The notes: a model not told the origin generated them from the letters alone. Numbered from the stretch's first letter, positions 46,157 through 58,079 are shown. The stretch is DNA of 64,000 nucleotides from Erodium maritimum (GCA_963921825.1 OY997593.1:49832039-49896038), one strand, 5' to 3'. Translations and numbers: made by a program.

Positions 46157-48673
46157 TTATGAGCACCGGACCTCTCCATTAATTGTAGCAGCTTCAGGAT
46201 GGTAATGGAGAATTTCCTTCCACATCCTCTCCCTTATCATCTCTTCCCCTAGATCCTCATCAATGTCTAGATCAATTGGGACATCTGCCGGTGGATTGGC
46301 AGCAGGATCATACAGCGCAGACATGTATGGGTGCTGTAGAGCTTCAATAACGCTGATCCTCTTTGATGGATCAAACACAAGCATCTTTTGTAGCAAATCA
46401 ATTGCCGAAGGATGGGCATTGGGGTAAAGACGAGTAAATGGGGTCCCCGGGGAATACGGGATTGATTTAATATATCTCTTTGCTTTTGGATTATCAATAA
46501 ACTCAAGATCCTCCTCCCTCTGACTGCCAAGGATGTTGATGATAAGTTTGAGTTGGTTAAGACATTCTGTACCAGGAAATATGGGTTTCCGACCAAGCAG
46601 CTCAGCAAATATGCACCCAACAGACCACACATCAATGGATGTCCCGTAGTTGTCACAGCATAGGAGGAGCTCCGGGGCCCGGTACCATCTAGTGACAACA
46701 TACTCAGTCATGAACTGCCCCTTGCCATTGCTGGTACGTGCCAACCCGAAATCACAAATTTTGAGGTCACAGTTTGCATTGATGAGGAGGTTCCCTGGTT
46801 TCAAGTCACGGTGTAGGATGCTTGCAGAGTGAAGATACTTCAGACCACGAAGCAACTGCACAAATAAGTTCACATTGATAAGAGTTAACAGGTCTAAAGT
46901 GAACGCAAAGTTGATACTTTTCGTTTCCCATACCTTTTTTACTTTATACTACTGAATGCTAAGCCATTCAAAAAAATTCTTGACATAATGTGGTAGCATG
47001 TGATAAAAGATTGATAACAACAAAGACTAGAAAACGCAATAACAAGTAGACATCACAACTGAACCCAACAATATCAAGTCAATTAGAATTTGTGAAGTTG
47101 ACCCAATAAGCATATGATATGATAGCTTTAAAGTTTGGTCCGGATATAATGCATACCCTACTGGCATAACAGAAGATCACTGCAATAAGATCTTACCAAC
47201 CATTAGAAGGTTGGAAGTTTATAGTCCAATAAATCCTTATACAAATGATTATAACCTCAGTTTCAATCTATGCATAGAACACAACATTAACAAGACCAAA
47301 GGAATGACATTTTAATCATTCACACTAAAAAAATAAAGTGCGACATAACATGTTCAGAATTAAGATAACACTTGTTTACAGGATTATCGTAGCCTAGACA
47401 GTGAGCACCCAAAAGACAACTGTGTGTTTGGTCAACTCAAGTGAGTCTTAGCAGAGGACTATATAATGTCAACCAATATAAGCTTAATTGAGTCATAGGA
47501 AGATTATATACTCGTCTATGGCATTCCAAGAGGCTGGTAAGCTTTGGAAATTGCCAAAAAAATGAAGTTTATGTGCCAATCCAAAACAGGAAGAAATATT
47601 TTGACCTTATTAAATCTGGAAGCAGTACATTAAATAATATCAGCTAATGCCATATTCTTGAATATGTCGGCATGCGATCCTAAGGTCGTTTATTGGATAT
47701 AACATCATTATACTCAGTGTTCTAAAAATCCCAACTAGGCCCGCCTAGGCCCCATTTCCTTGTTGGCCGACCCGATTAATTGAGTTAATCCCCGATTAAT
47801 CCCTAAAAGGCACTAGCCATCCGACTAGCGCCTAGAGATTTTTAGAACCTTGATTATACTAGATATGACGGCTTATTTACTCCCAATTTCACATGTACAT
47901 GTAATAAACCAAGAAAATAGAAGTAACCGGTCTTAAAATTTATGACAAAAAAAGGACAATCAAATTATATTTCAATGTTCTTGGCACTAATATAGGGTTT
48001 AATAATTTCAATACCACGATAACAACGAAAACACTGCATTTATGAACACCCATGATTAAATGGCATGAACATCCACTTCAAAGACTTGAATGCAATTTTA
48101 TCAGCATATTCACTAAACCATTTCATAAAGCTTTGATTATCCCACTTAAATACAGTAAGACGCAACTTGACCAAATACTATGACCATTGTGAGGGAATTA
48201 TTTTGATGGAAAATCAGTAATAACATGTCCATATCATCACAAAGGCATACCTGGAATAGGAAGTACTGGCAGTGGTCATTGCTTAGTGCTTGTGAAGACT
48301 TAATAATCTGATGCAGATCTGTATCCATGAGTTCATACACCAGATATACATCCTTAAAACTCGCCCTCTGGGCAGGGACCATAACATCTTTCAGAGCAAT
48401 GACATTGTCATGTTGAAGATGCCGAAGAAGCTTCAACTCACGCAAAGTTCTTAGAGCATCAACGCGGTTCTCGAACGCATTATATATCTTCTTAATTGCA
48501 ACTTTCTCATTGGTTTCTCTATTCACAGAAGAGCACACGATACCATAGGCTCCCCTACCAATAGGCTTAATTGGGACGTATTTTATATCAATCTCAAACA
48601 AAGTTTGCCACATGGAAAAGTAATGCTTTCCCTCACATCTGACACCATTTGGTGGCTCAACTGGAGTAGCCAT
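46157..48673 (-). CDS. Group C mitogen-activated protein kinase (MPK7-like), intact
   Basis: Two coding exons, 48673-48251 (141 codons) and 46855-46157 (232 codons plus stop), join in phase 0 over a GT-AG intron of 1395 bp, giving 373 aa. The two-exon layout is that of group C plant MAP kinases (MPK1/2/7/14). Visible motifs: glycine loop GRGAYG (residues 39-44), catalytic lysine in VAIKK (61), HRDLKPGN (156-163), DFG (176-178), TEY activation loop (191-193), the MAPK insert region and the C-terminal LDIDED/YHPEA tail. It is a Ser/Thr kinase activated by MAPK kinases through double phosphorylation of TEY, acting in cytosol and nucleus. Homologues work in stress and developmental signalling; the upstream kinase cannot be told from sequence. 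The start is set by [11 protein letters not shown], which matches the family N-terminus. No lesion was seen. A spliced 5' leader lies at about 49102-49380. Confidence 0.96.
47715..47852. mobile_element. hAT-type MITE in the MAP kinase intron
   Basis: A 138-bp element with inverted ends CAGTGTTCTAAAAATC and, read inversely from the right, CAAGGTTCTAAAAATC. The 8-bp duplication ATTATACT is perfect (47707-47714 and 47853-47860). CA-starting TIRs plus an 8-bp duplication fit hAT. Confidence 0.88.
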
Positions 48674-48801
48674 TTCCTGCAAAACCATTTGAAGAAAGTA
48701 AGATCATCAACACATTCCTAAAAATGGAGTAGCCATTTCCCACAAACCATTAACACAAGCAAAACATTTTAAGAAATTAAGATCATTAACATATTCCTTA
48801 G
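48661..48801 (-). repeat. Partial tandem duplication over the start codon and acceptor
   Basis: The 48663-48717 segment (exon start, ATG, acceptor and branch region) is repeated imperfectly at 48726-48801. The upstream copy keeps GAAATGGCTACTCCA, but its acceptor CAG has become a GTG-type sequence, so only the copy at 48677-48678 can be used for splicing. Confidence 0.8.
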
Positions 48802-49101
48802 ATGGGTCCACTGAGATTGATGAGACCACCATAACAACATAACCTATAGGCCATCTTTGCAATTCAACAAGATTTACCATGAATGAATTCCCCATAACAC
48901 CCCAATAAATTGCATACCTTCCAAACAACAAATTTCCCAAATATGAAAAAAGCAACTTTTCCATACACTAAATGAAGTACCTATCTTATTGAGATGAACA
49001 CATGGGAAACAAATGAATAAAAGATGTTAATAAGCATAAAAAAGCTTACTTGTTCCCTGATTTGATTAACAACACTCCTTTTTGTTGGAAAAGAAACAAA
49101 C

Positions 49102-49380
49102 CTTAACACCTCCCTTCAAATTTTGCCGATCCAGAACGGAACCCTACTCTCCGGCTCCGATATCAAATTCGGAGACCTAAATTGGAGCAACCCATATCCG
49201 ATTTCCGTCGAGCTGGGGAGTGAGAACCGCAAGTCATACGTTGTCTTGCGGCGACGAGGATCGGCCAACTATGAAGATTCGATTTCGTGGAGATCCGAGG
49301 AGCGCAGGAGAGAGAGCAGAGACGGAAATGTGTGGATATTTGTCCCGCATTTAGCGTCACGCGCCCAAGTTTCGATCTGG
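49102..49380 (-). other. 5' untranslated exon of the MAP kinase gene (predicted)
   Basis: A donor-like AAG/GTTTG at 49102/49101 would splice to the acceptor CAG/GAA at 48677/48676, three bases before the ATG, removing an intron of about 425 bp. CT-rich runs near 49300-49325 and the lack of coding signal fit a leader. The transcription start is not determined. Confidence 0.55.
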
Positions 49381-50047
49381 TAACGACAGCAACGGATATT
49401 TTTGTTTAATAAGGACCGATTTCGGTAAGCAAAACAACAGGGGATAGAGAAGACAAGGATAAGAGACGACGTCGTACGATGCTGCTGGCTTAACCGTTGA
49501 AGTTTGGTGGTCTCATGTAATCCCAGCAAGCCACGTGCATCACTGTCTCAGGTCGTTGGCCGGTCCACGATAGCTATTTCAAGTATCGGCTTAACTTATC
49601 GAGGATAAAACTTCATACTATTTTCATTTTTTTTTTCTCAACTTATTTTTCAAAGTGAGTCAAAATAATTTAGTCCTTAGTCAACCATTAATTTTAAAGA
49701 TAAAATATACATAACATTTAGTGATTGATTTGAAAGCATACCGTCTCAAAGAAAAAAGTTGGTCTAATAAATACGATGTAGTGTGGGCTTGGGATATCCA
49801 TCCTCGAGTGATGGGCCAATATTCGAAACGAAGATACAGCCTATTCCAAAAAATTACCGGACCGCGGCCTTAATAAAAGCCTTTTACAGGCCCAGCGTTC
49901 CCAATTTGCCAGACTGAAACGGAAGTACACTCACCTATTTCAGTACACAGCAACAATGTATGTATATGCGACATACGAAGATTCTTTCGGGGCTGGATCT
50001 TATTGTACTTAGGACCCTAAAAAGTAGAAGAATAAGTGGCCTAGTTG
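49381..50047. other. Upstream region of the MAP kinase gene
   Basis: Presumed promoter DNA followed by AT-rich spacer up to the MULE target site. No TATA box could be assigned with confidence. Confidence 0.4.
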
Positions 50048-50141
50048 TAAAATCTTGGGAAATTTGTAATATAATACCTTAGTAAATGTTTATTTGTAAT
50101 ATAATACTCGAGATTGTTTTTTTGTAATATAATATACCGAC

Positions 50142-50344
50142 TGTTGACTAATATATTTCAGTTACATATTTGATTTGTATTTCAAAATATTTCTTTGTAT
50201 ATGCTTGATTAGCTTTCCTAGTTTAGATTGTTTAATTGATATACACAATCTCGGAAATCTCTACTTGATTGTATCTTGTCTTGTACTATATATATTAAAC
50301 AATCAATCAATACATAATCAAGGGATTATTATTACCATTCAACA
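50142..50344 (+). repeat. Copia-2 5' LTR
   Basis: It starts TGTTGACTAATATATTTC and ends CATTCAACA. A TATA-like run (CTATATATATTAAAC, near 50286-50300) is a plausible promoter element. Confidence 0.93.
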
Positions 50345-53300
50345 TGGTAATCAGAGCGTAAACATACCATACCTCTTCATGTCCAAAACACCTACCACCT
50401 CCTATTTTGTCCTTTATTTTTTTTCCCTCTCTCCCATTTGCTGTCATCCCTCAGCAGCCCATTTTCAACAAAAAAAAAAGACAACAACAGTGGCTTTTGC
50501 TTCCTCTTTGAAGCATAGCCACCGGTGATCCAGCCGTCCCGTCTCTACCGTTTGGCCGTCCTCATTCTCTCGCCACCACTCGCGCCATCACCATGACAGA
50601 AACAGGTATTCCTCCCGTCTCCTCTACTACTTCTGATATCACTACACCTCTTATTCCACCAACCACTTCAGTTACAAATCACCATGCATATCTTGTGACT
50701 AATCCTCTTAATTTTATTCCATTCAACCTCACCACTAGAGACACACGTTTTAAACTTTGGGGTGAGTTTTTTCGTAACCTTTGTGTCGGTCGTGAGGTCA
50801 TTAATCACATAGATGATGATCCTACCCCTAAAAACCTTGTTGATCCTCAATGGTTTCGTCTACATGCCCTGGTAGTTTCATGGATTTATGCTTCTGTGCA
50901 TCACGATCTCATTAATGATATTTTCAAAACTGGTGCTCATGCTCGTGATCTTTGGTCCATTATTGAGTCACTTTTTTCTGACAATAAACTCTCGCGTGCT
51001 CTTCATTTACAATATCAACTCCGAAATCTTAAGAAGGGTACGATGACTATTGCCGAGTATTGTCAAAAATTAAAGTCGATCTCTGATTCTTTACTTGACA
51101 TTGATCACCCAGTTTCAGATCAAGAGCTTGTTATTCAATGTTTACATGGCTTACCAGAAAGTTTTTCAACTACCATTGAGGTTATACAAAATAAACCAAC
51201 CTTCCCATCTTTTCTTGAGGTTCGCTCAATTTTACTTTTGACTGAAGATAACCAAGCCCGACTTCTTTTGAACTAACCCCAAAATGACTCTCTTTTATAC
51301 ACCCACCACACCGCCTCTTCTGTTCATGGTAAAGGCAAAGGTCGTGGTAAAGGGCGTACTTACGGTCGGGGCTCCAGACGATCTGTATCACATCATATTT
51401 CAGGTAACTCTGGTCAATACTATCGTCCTACCCAACCAGCATACCACTATCCTTCTGTGGCTAACAATTTTGCAGGTTCTTGTCCATTGGGCCCTAATCA
51501 TTAACAGGCTCACAACTTGACTCATGTCTCTACTGGCCACATATTCCAGCAGCCCACTCCTAATGCTGGCCTACAACAACATGTCTTAGGCCAACATATG
51601 CAGCAAGGCCCATTGCAGCACACTCAAACCATTCAGCATGAGGTCTTATTTCATCACACTACTGGACCGGGCTCTCCTTGTTGTGTAGGCTCGACCCATC
51701 TCCTCGCACAACGGGCTTTAGCCCGTTCCAGCTGCAGCATCAACAATCATGCCCACCTCCAATTCGACATCAGTACCCGGTTCAGCAGCAGGCCCATGGA
51801 TCAGCCCCGGTCCAACAAATGTCGCTCCAACATCCTTTTCTTGGTCATGCACCACACACCCCACAACCTACCATTCACATGGGTCCAAGTTCATCCATTC
51901 TCGGTCCGTACCCGCTGTATCATGGACCCGTTTCTGGTATTGCTCCTACGACAAACATTTCTCAACTCTTCTCCACCATGACTCTACAACAACCATCTGA
52001 TGATTGGTACATGGATACTGGTGCTACCTCACTAACTACCTCGTCTACAGGTATGTTTTCCTCATTTTCAAAATGTACTGATGCTAGTTCAATTGTGGTT
52101 GGTAATGGTTCTTCAATTCCTGTTTCTTTTATTGGTAATTCTTCTATTTCCTGTCCTACTCATGACTTGAACCTTAATAAAGTTCTTGTTAGTCCTGGTA
52201 TAATTAAAAATCTTATCTTTGTACGTAAGTTCACTCGTGATAATAATTGCTCAATTGAATTTGATCCGTTTGGTTTCTCTGTTAAGGACCTTAATTCTGG
52301 AGTCTCCCTTCTCCGTTGTGATAGTACTGGTGACCTCTACCCTGTTACCGCCCTCCAGCATTCTCCATCGTTGGCTCTCTCCACCTTTGTTCCACCTACC
52401 ATTTGGCATCGTCGTCTTGGCCACCCCAGCGATAGTATTTTAAAATTTTTGCAATCAAAACATTTCATCAGTTGTAATAAGGACACTTCAGGTTCACTCT
52501 GTCATGCTTGTCAATTAGGCAAGCATTGCATATTACCTTTTTTATCTTCCACTTCTCGAACTTCTCGTTTATTTTAACTTATGCACTCTGATCTTTGGAC
52601 TTCTCCAATTGTTAGTATTTCTAGATATCGTTATTATCTTTTTCTACTTGATGATTTCTCTCATTTTTTATGGGGTTTTCCCCTTCGTGCAAAATCAGAA
52701 GTTTTTAACATTTTTTCTTCGTTTTTTGCCTATGTCAAAAACTAATTTAATCTTTCTATCCAATCCTTTCAATGTGATAATGGTCATGAATTTGATAATA
52801 CCAAATTTCATACCTTCTTCCAATCTCACGGCATTCTCTCTCGTTTCTCTTGTCCTCATACTTCCCCGCAAAATGGGAAGGTTGAGCGAATGATTCGAAC
52901 TACCAACAATATTATTCGTTCTCTTCTCTTCCAAGCTCACTTACCCCCAACGTTTTGGGTTGAAGCCCTCCACATGGCTTCCCACCTCCTCAACCTTCTC
53001 CCCACAATTACTCTTTCTTTCCTCACCCCGTTCGAAAAACTCTATAGCACCCCTCCTTCTTACACTCATCTTCGTGTTTTTGGTTGTCTTTGTTATCCTA
53101 ACCTCTCTTCCACAACAGCTAATAAGTTATCCCCTCGCTCCGCTGCATGCGTTTTCCTAGGCTTTCCTCATCACCACAAAGGCTATCGCTGCTATGATAT
53201 GTCTTCTGGTCGTATAATCATCTCTCGCCATGTTACCTTTGATGAACATTCGTTTCCTTTTCAACACTCTGATCCTTCTTCTTCCTCTATTTCTTCTTCT

Positions 53301-55171
53301 TATGATTTTCTTTCTGATACTGATGATCATCCCTTACCTTTTATTCTCACTGATCCCCCGCTCTCCCCTCCTTTCCCTCCTCCGGATCATACTCACCCTA
53401 TTGAACCTCTTCCTCTTGATACTTTAACACCCACTTCCCCTTCTCCGTCCCCTTCTGATCACACCACCTGTCTTCCGTCTTCTCCTTCCCCATCTCCCCA
53501 TCTCCCCCTCCACCATCTCCACCTCGTCGTACTCATTCCATGACAACTCGTGCGCATGATGGAATCGTCAAACCGAAACAGTTCCTCGATCTTCTAACCT
53601 CCACTTCTATTTCTTACCCAACCCCTATTCCTCGTACCTACAAGACAGCTCTTTCAAGTCCGCATTGGAAGCAAGCTATGGACTCCGAAGTATCCGCTCT
53701 CCACTCCAACCATACTTGGGATTTAGTCCCTCCTCCGCCTCATGCCAACATTGTAGGATCAAAATGGATCTTTCGCCACAAATTTCGCTCGGATGGCTCT
53801 CTTGAGCGCTACAAGGCTCGCATTGTCGCTCAAGGTTTCACTCAACAACCAGGCCTTGACTACGATTACACTTTTAGCCCAGTCATCAAACCCTCCACCA
53901 TTCGTCTCATTCTTAGCCTCTCTCTCTCCGCCTCATGGCCTATCCACCAACTTGATGTCAAGAATGCTTTCCTTCATGGAAATTTGTTTGAAACAGTTTA
54001 CATGAAACAACCTCCTGGCTACTTAGACCCTTCCCTTCCTAATCATGTATGCCGGCTTAATAAAGCACTTTATGGTCTCAAGCAAGCCCCCCGTGCTTGG
54101 TACCACCACTTTGCTACCTACCTTTCCACCATCGGTTTTGTCAGCAGTAAGGCTGACACCTCTCTCTTTATATATCGTCGTCATTCTCACACAACCTTTC
54201 TCCTTCTCTATGTGGACGACATTATTCTCACTACTTCCTCCTCAGACCTCATCTCTTCTCTCATGTCTCGTCTTAGCTCCGAATTTGCCATGACTGATCT
54301 TGGTCCTCTCCGTTATTTCCTCGGTATCTCCGTCACTCCTACTCAGTCTGGTCTTCGTATTTCTCAAGAAAGCTTTGCTCGCGACATTCTAGCACGTGCA
54401 AACATGTCCTCCTTTAAACCTTGTCGCACTCCGGTTGACACGAAATCCAAACTCTCTCCTTCTTCTGGTCCTCCTTTCTCTGATCCTTCCCTGTACCGTA
54501 GTCTCGCTGGAGCTCTCCAGTATCTCACTTTCACTCGTCCAGATATTTCTTATGCTGTTCAGCAAATCTTCCTTGTCATGCATGACCCTCGTGAGCCTCA
54601 CTTTCATGCTCTCAAACGCATTCTCCGCTACATCCAAGGCACCATATCTCATTCTCTTTATCTTCACCCTTCTAGCACCTTATCCCTCACTGCTTATTCT
54701 GATGTTGATTGGGCAGGTTGTCCTGCTACTCGTCGTTCCACCTCCGGTTACTCTGTCTTCCTCGGCCCCAACATTATTTCCTGGTCTTCCAAACGCCAAA
54801 ATGTGGTCTCTCGCTCTAGCGCCGAGGCTGAGTATCATGGCGTTGCCAACGCAGTTGCAGAAACATGTTGGTTAAGGAATCTCCTTCTTGAACTTCAATT
54901 TCCTCTTTCTACTACCACTGTCGTTTTCTGTGATAATATCAGCTCTGTCTACATGTCGTCTAATCATGTGCAGCATCAACGATCCAAACACATTGAATTA
55001 GACTTACATTTTGTTCGTGAAAAAGTTGCTTCTGGACAGGTTCGGGTTCTCCATGTACCATCGTCATACCAGTACGCCGACATCTTCACCAAAGGCCTCC
55101 CTTCGGCGCTATTTGAGGAATTTCGGTCCAGTTTGAGCATCCAATCACCTCCAGCTCCAACTGCGGGGGAG

Positions 55172-55371
55172 TGTTGACTAATATATTTCAGTTACATATT
55201 TGATTTGTATTTCAAAATATTTCCTTGTATATGCTTGATTAGCTTTCCTAGTTTAGATTGCTTAATTGATATACACAATCTCGGAAATCTCTCCTTGATT
55301 GTATCTTGTCTTGTACTATATATATTAAACAATCAATCAATACATAATCAAGGGATTATTACCATTCAACA
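55172..55371 (+). repeat. Copia-2 3' LTR
   Basis: It matches the 5' LTR apart from a 3-bp length difference and about three substitutions, and ends CATTCAACA before the CTGAC target repeat. Confidence 0.93.
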
Positions 55372-55496
55372 CTGACAAATATTTATTTACAATATAACAC
55401 CTGAGATAGTTTTTTTTACAATATAATACTCTAACAAACATTTATTTTCGGTTTAGTACTAAATCGTTAGTTTACTGTTATTTTTCCATTCAATAC

Positions 55497-56575
55497 ATTA
55501 ATGATGATCTTGTGGCAGCACAATTCGACAATTTGGATAATGAAATCAATCAAGCTGTGGATTTGGAAGGGGACTCGGATGATGACTTCTATGATCTAGA
55601 GGATAATGAAGAAGAGAGGGACAACTCTCTGATTCACACTCCACTCACTCAAAGACTATTTACTCCATGAGGATTCTCTCATGGAATATTAGGGGAGCTT
55701 CTTCTAGTCAGAAGAGAAAAGCTCTCATTCGCGTGTGTCGGAAGCAACAGGTTGCAATGGGCATGAGATGCAGGTCCTGTCAATCTGGCAAGCTTCACTT
55801 TGGTTTTGTCAGTCTTGAAAGACAATGTCGGTTACTATGACTGATAAAGAAGGCTGAAATTGTGTTGAACCTTTTTTGGCGTTGATATTTTGATCTTGTT
55901 TAGCTGCTGAACACTTCAGTTTGGTTGAGTTGTGATGGAATTTTGGTAGGTAATGTCTGCTACAGAGGGGGTTTTGACAGGTTGCAATGGGCATGAGATG
56001 CAGGTCCTGTCAATCTGGCAAGCTTCACTTTGGTTTTGTCAGTCTTGAAAGACAATGTCGGTTACTATCACTGATAAAGAAAGATGAAATTGTGTTGAAC
56101 CTTTTCTGGCGTTGATATTTTGATCTTGTTTAGCTGTTGAACACTTCAGTTTGGTTGAGTTGTGAGGGAATTTTGGTAGGTAATGTCTACTGCAGATGGG
56201 GTTTTGACAGAGGTTTTGGTTTGGTTGGAAAAATTATCTTCAGTGGAACCGGTTCAGTTGGTGAGCCTTTGTGGGATTGGTCGTTTTTAATTGGAAGTTT
56301 AGGGTGTAACTTGGGTAGTTAACTGTTGGATTTGTTGGAGATGTTTGTTGGAATTATGGGAGTTTTTTGGGTAGTTAACGGTTTGGTTTTGTTGGAGGTG
56401 ATAAGTTGTGTGTGGTAAACTAGGTAGCTTGGGGTCCAAGAATCTTAGTTGGGACCAATGGTATTGGTTTTTTTGTTTATATGTACTTTGATGGATTAAC
56501 CCTTGACCATAGCCTTTAATTCAAAGGCTTGGTAATAAAATCAAAAAATCAGCTGATAAAAAAAAAAAGTGTAAA
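55497..56575 (+). mobile_element. LINE remnant: ORF1 end, ORF2 start, 3' end; middle lost
   Basis: An acidic ORF1 tail (DSDDDFYDLEDNEEERD) ends at 55670 in TGA, overlapping the ATG of the next frame (ATGA, 55667-55670). That frame starts MRILSWNIRGASSSQ, the classical beginning of the ORF2 endonuclease of plant L1 LINEs. After 28 codons it passes into non-coding sequence with a 230-bp tandem duplication and a 3' end TCAGCTGATA plus poly(A) at about 56562-56573. Most of ORF2 (over 3 kb) is missing. It lies inside the MULE; its own target duplication was not identified. Confidence 0.75.
55751..56209 (+). repeat. 230-bp tandem duplication in the LINE remnant
   Basis: Two head-to-tail copies (55751-55980 and 55981-56209), both starting GTTGCAATGGGCATGAGATG and differing at only a few per cent of sites. 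They join at a short GACAGGTTGCAATG word shared with the LINE start of the unit. Confidence 0.92.
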
Positions 56576-57188
56576 AGTTCAAAATACCCCCCACTAACAA
56601 TCAAATTTTCAAAAGCATGCCATTGGTTCTTCAAACCATACATTTTGTAAAATATCAAAATTATCCTTCATTTGTCTTCAAATTTTCAAAATTTGCCATC
56701 AAAATCATTCTTTTTTTTATTTCAGTTTTTATTTAGAAAAAAATCAGTTTTTATTTTTTTTAAATCATTTTATTATTTTTTAGAATCAGCTTTTATTTTA
56801 AAAAATATATTTTTTATTTAAAAATCAGTTTTTTATAAATAAAAAAATCAATTTTATATATAATATATAAAGGAGTTAAGGATCACATGAAAAAAAGTAA
56901 AAAAATAGAAAAGAGAGAATTAGGGTTTTAAGAAATCAAAAGGTAGTTGACTATTTTCTAAGGGTATTATTGGTGTTTAGGAAAAATTGAGGGTCATGTG
57001 CTTCACACATGACCACTCTCCATCCAAAATTGGATGGAAAAGTAACGGCCAAGTACTAGACTGAAAATAAATGTTAGTCAGCGTATTATATTACAAAAAA
57101 ACAGTATCGGGTATTATATTGCAAATAAATGTTTGCTAGGATATTATATTGAAATTTTCCCTAAAATCTTATTTTTGATAATGTTTTT

Positions 57189-57936
57189 TTTTAAAACGAG
57201 TAGATGGGGTATCGTATTACTGTAAAATGTAAACCTTACAGGTTAGGGCATAACTGCCCAGGATTCCAGATATTTTTCCCAGTCGACCGTAGTCCACCAG
57301 GCGCTCATGGATCCGTAGAAATAGTCTGCTACTGCTCGCATATCGTAACTCAGGAGTTCCCCCACCGACATTTCAAAAACAATAGAAATCAAATACCTAA
57401 ACCAATATGACCTAAAACAATCCTCGCAATTCATAATTGAAACTAAAATTGACTCCAATCTAAAACATAAAGAACGATTTGCTTCCTTTCTCCTCCCCGG
57501 ACGGCCAAGCAACGTCAGTCCCGAGTCTTGATGGGTAGGTCCCGGATCCCAATTCAACTGATGCTCCAAAACCTTCTTCAAGTGGATAAACTGTGGAGGT
57601 CGGTTCGTGAATAACCTTGAGGGTTCAGTATAAACCGAAGGTTCCGCATAGTCTCTTCGACTCTGTGTTACCCACCAGCGGCACACCCGATTGAAGTGTA
57701 GATCCGATAGCAGTGGAGGAACACGATAAGGGCGGCGACGACTTTCTTCGGACCGAGAAGAAATACAGTTATTTTGCAGACGAGGACGATTGTTGAGAGA
57801 TGGACTCAGAACAATAAGGAAGAGGAAGAGAGATCTTCATCAATAACCTCCATGGCCAAAGCCATGGAGACCGTCGACGACTTGGGTTTTTTAGGGGAAG
57901 GGTTCTCGTAGAGCTCTTGAGATGTTTTTAGAATTA
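57189..57936 (-). mobile_element. ORF-bearing retroposon, copy c
   Basis: Minus-strand element directly beyond the MULE. Its 3' tip (left) is CTCGTTTT plus poly(A), and the conserved 3' peptide YGSMSAWWTTVDWEKYLESW is encoded at about 57325-57266. The 5' region has an ATG near 57861 (MALAMEVIDEDLSSS) in a short frame, and the interior frame is interrupted. A probable target duplication ATAATGTTTTT (57178-57188 and 57937-57947) is low in complexity, so the ends are tentative. Confidence 0.58.
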
Positions 57937-57947
57937 ATAATGTTTTT

Positions 57948-58079
57948 AAAGCTGCGGTATAGGATTGTATAATTTGAATAATTTTTAAAATAATACGTCT
58001 ATAATCTTTCAACCATATAAACCCTATAATCTTGAAACAAGTATCAATATCATACCATTAGTATAAACTAAACAAGTCA
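57948..58079. other. Unassigned spacer
   Basis: AT-rich; nothing recognised. Confidence 0.4.

Larger units (their letters stand above)
50142..55371 (+). mobile_element. Ty1/copia LTR retrotransposon (Copia-2), near complete
   Basis: LTRs at 50142-50344 and 55172-55371 (about 200 bp, TG...CA) are flanked by CCGAC/CTGAC. A primer-binding site (TGGTAATCAGAGC) follows the 5' LTR at 50345, and a GCGGGGGAG polypurine tract precedes the 3' LTR. Parts: gag about 50593-51270 (UBN2-type), protease near 52005-52050 (DTGA), GAG-pre-integrase about 52390-52560, integrase about 52600-53200, reverse transcriptase about 53660-54400 (YVDDI), RNase H about 54690-55110. All parts are present, but the coding region has a handful of breaks. 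The LTRs differ at about 3 of 200 positions plus one 3-bp indel, so it is young, probably well under two million years. It differs in LTR and gag from Copia-1. Confidence 0.94.
50057..57161. mobile_element. Long-TIR Mutator-like element (MULE), non-autonomous
   Basis: A perfect 9-bp duplication TAAAATCTT flanks it (50048-50056 and 57162-57170). The TIRs start GGGAAATTTGTAATATAATA (left) and, read inversely, GGGAAAATTTCAATATAATA (right), and stay similar for about 170 bp. Each is made of repeated AACATTTATTTGTAATATAA-like blocks. A Copia element (50142-55371) sits in the left TIR and a LINE remnant (about 55497-56575) in the body. Without them the MULE is about 0.8 kb. No transposase is present. 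Confidence 0.88.

Noticed and set aside
45924-46701. Alternative minus-strand frames around the MAP kinase second exon
   Set aside because: The kinase frame explains the region; the others carry no motif.
49123-49529. ORFs over the MAP kinase leader
   Set aside because: They overlap the predicted 5' UTR exon and core promoter and have no conserved protein signature.
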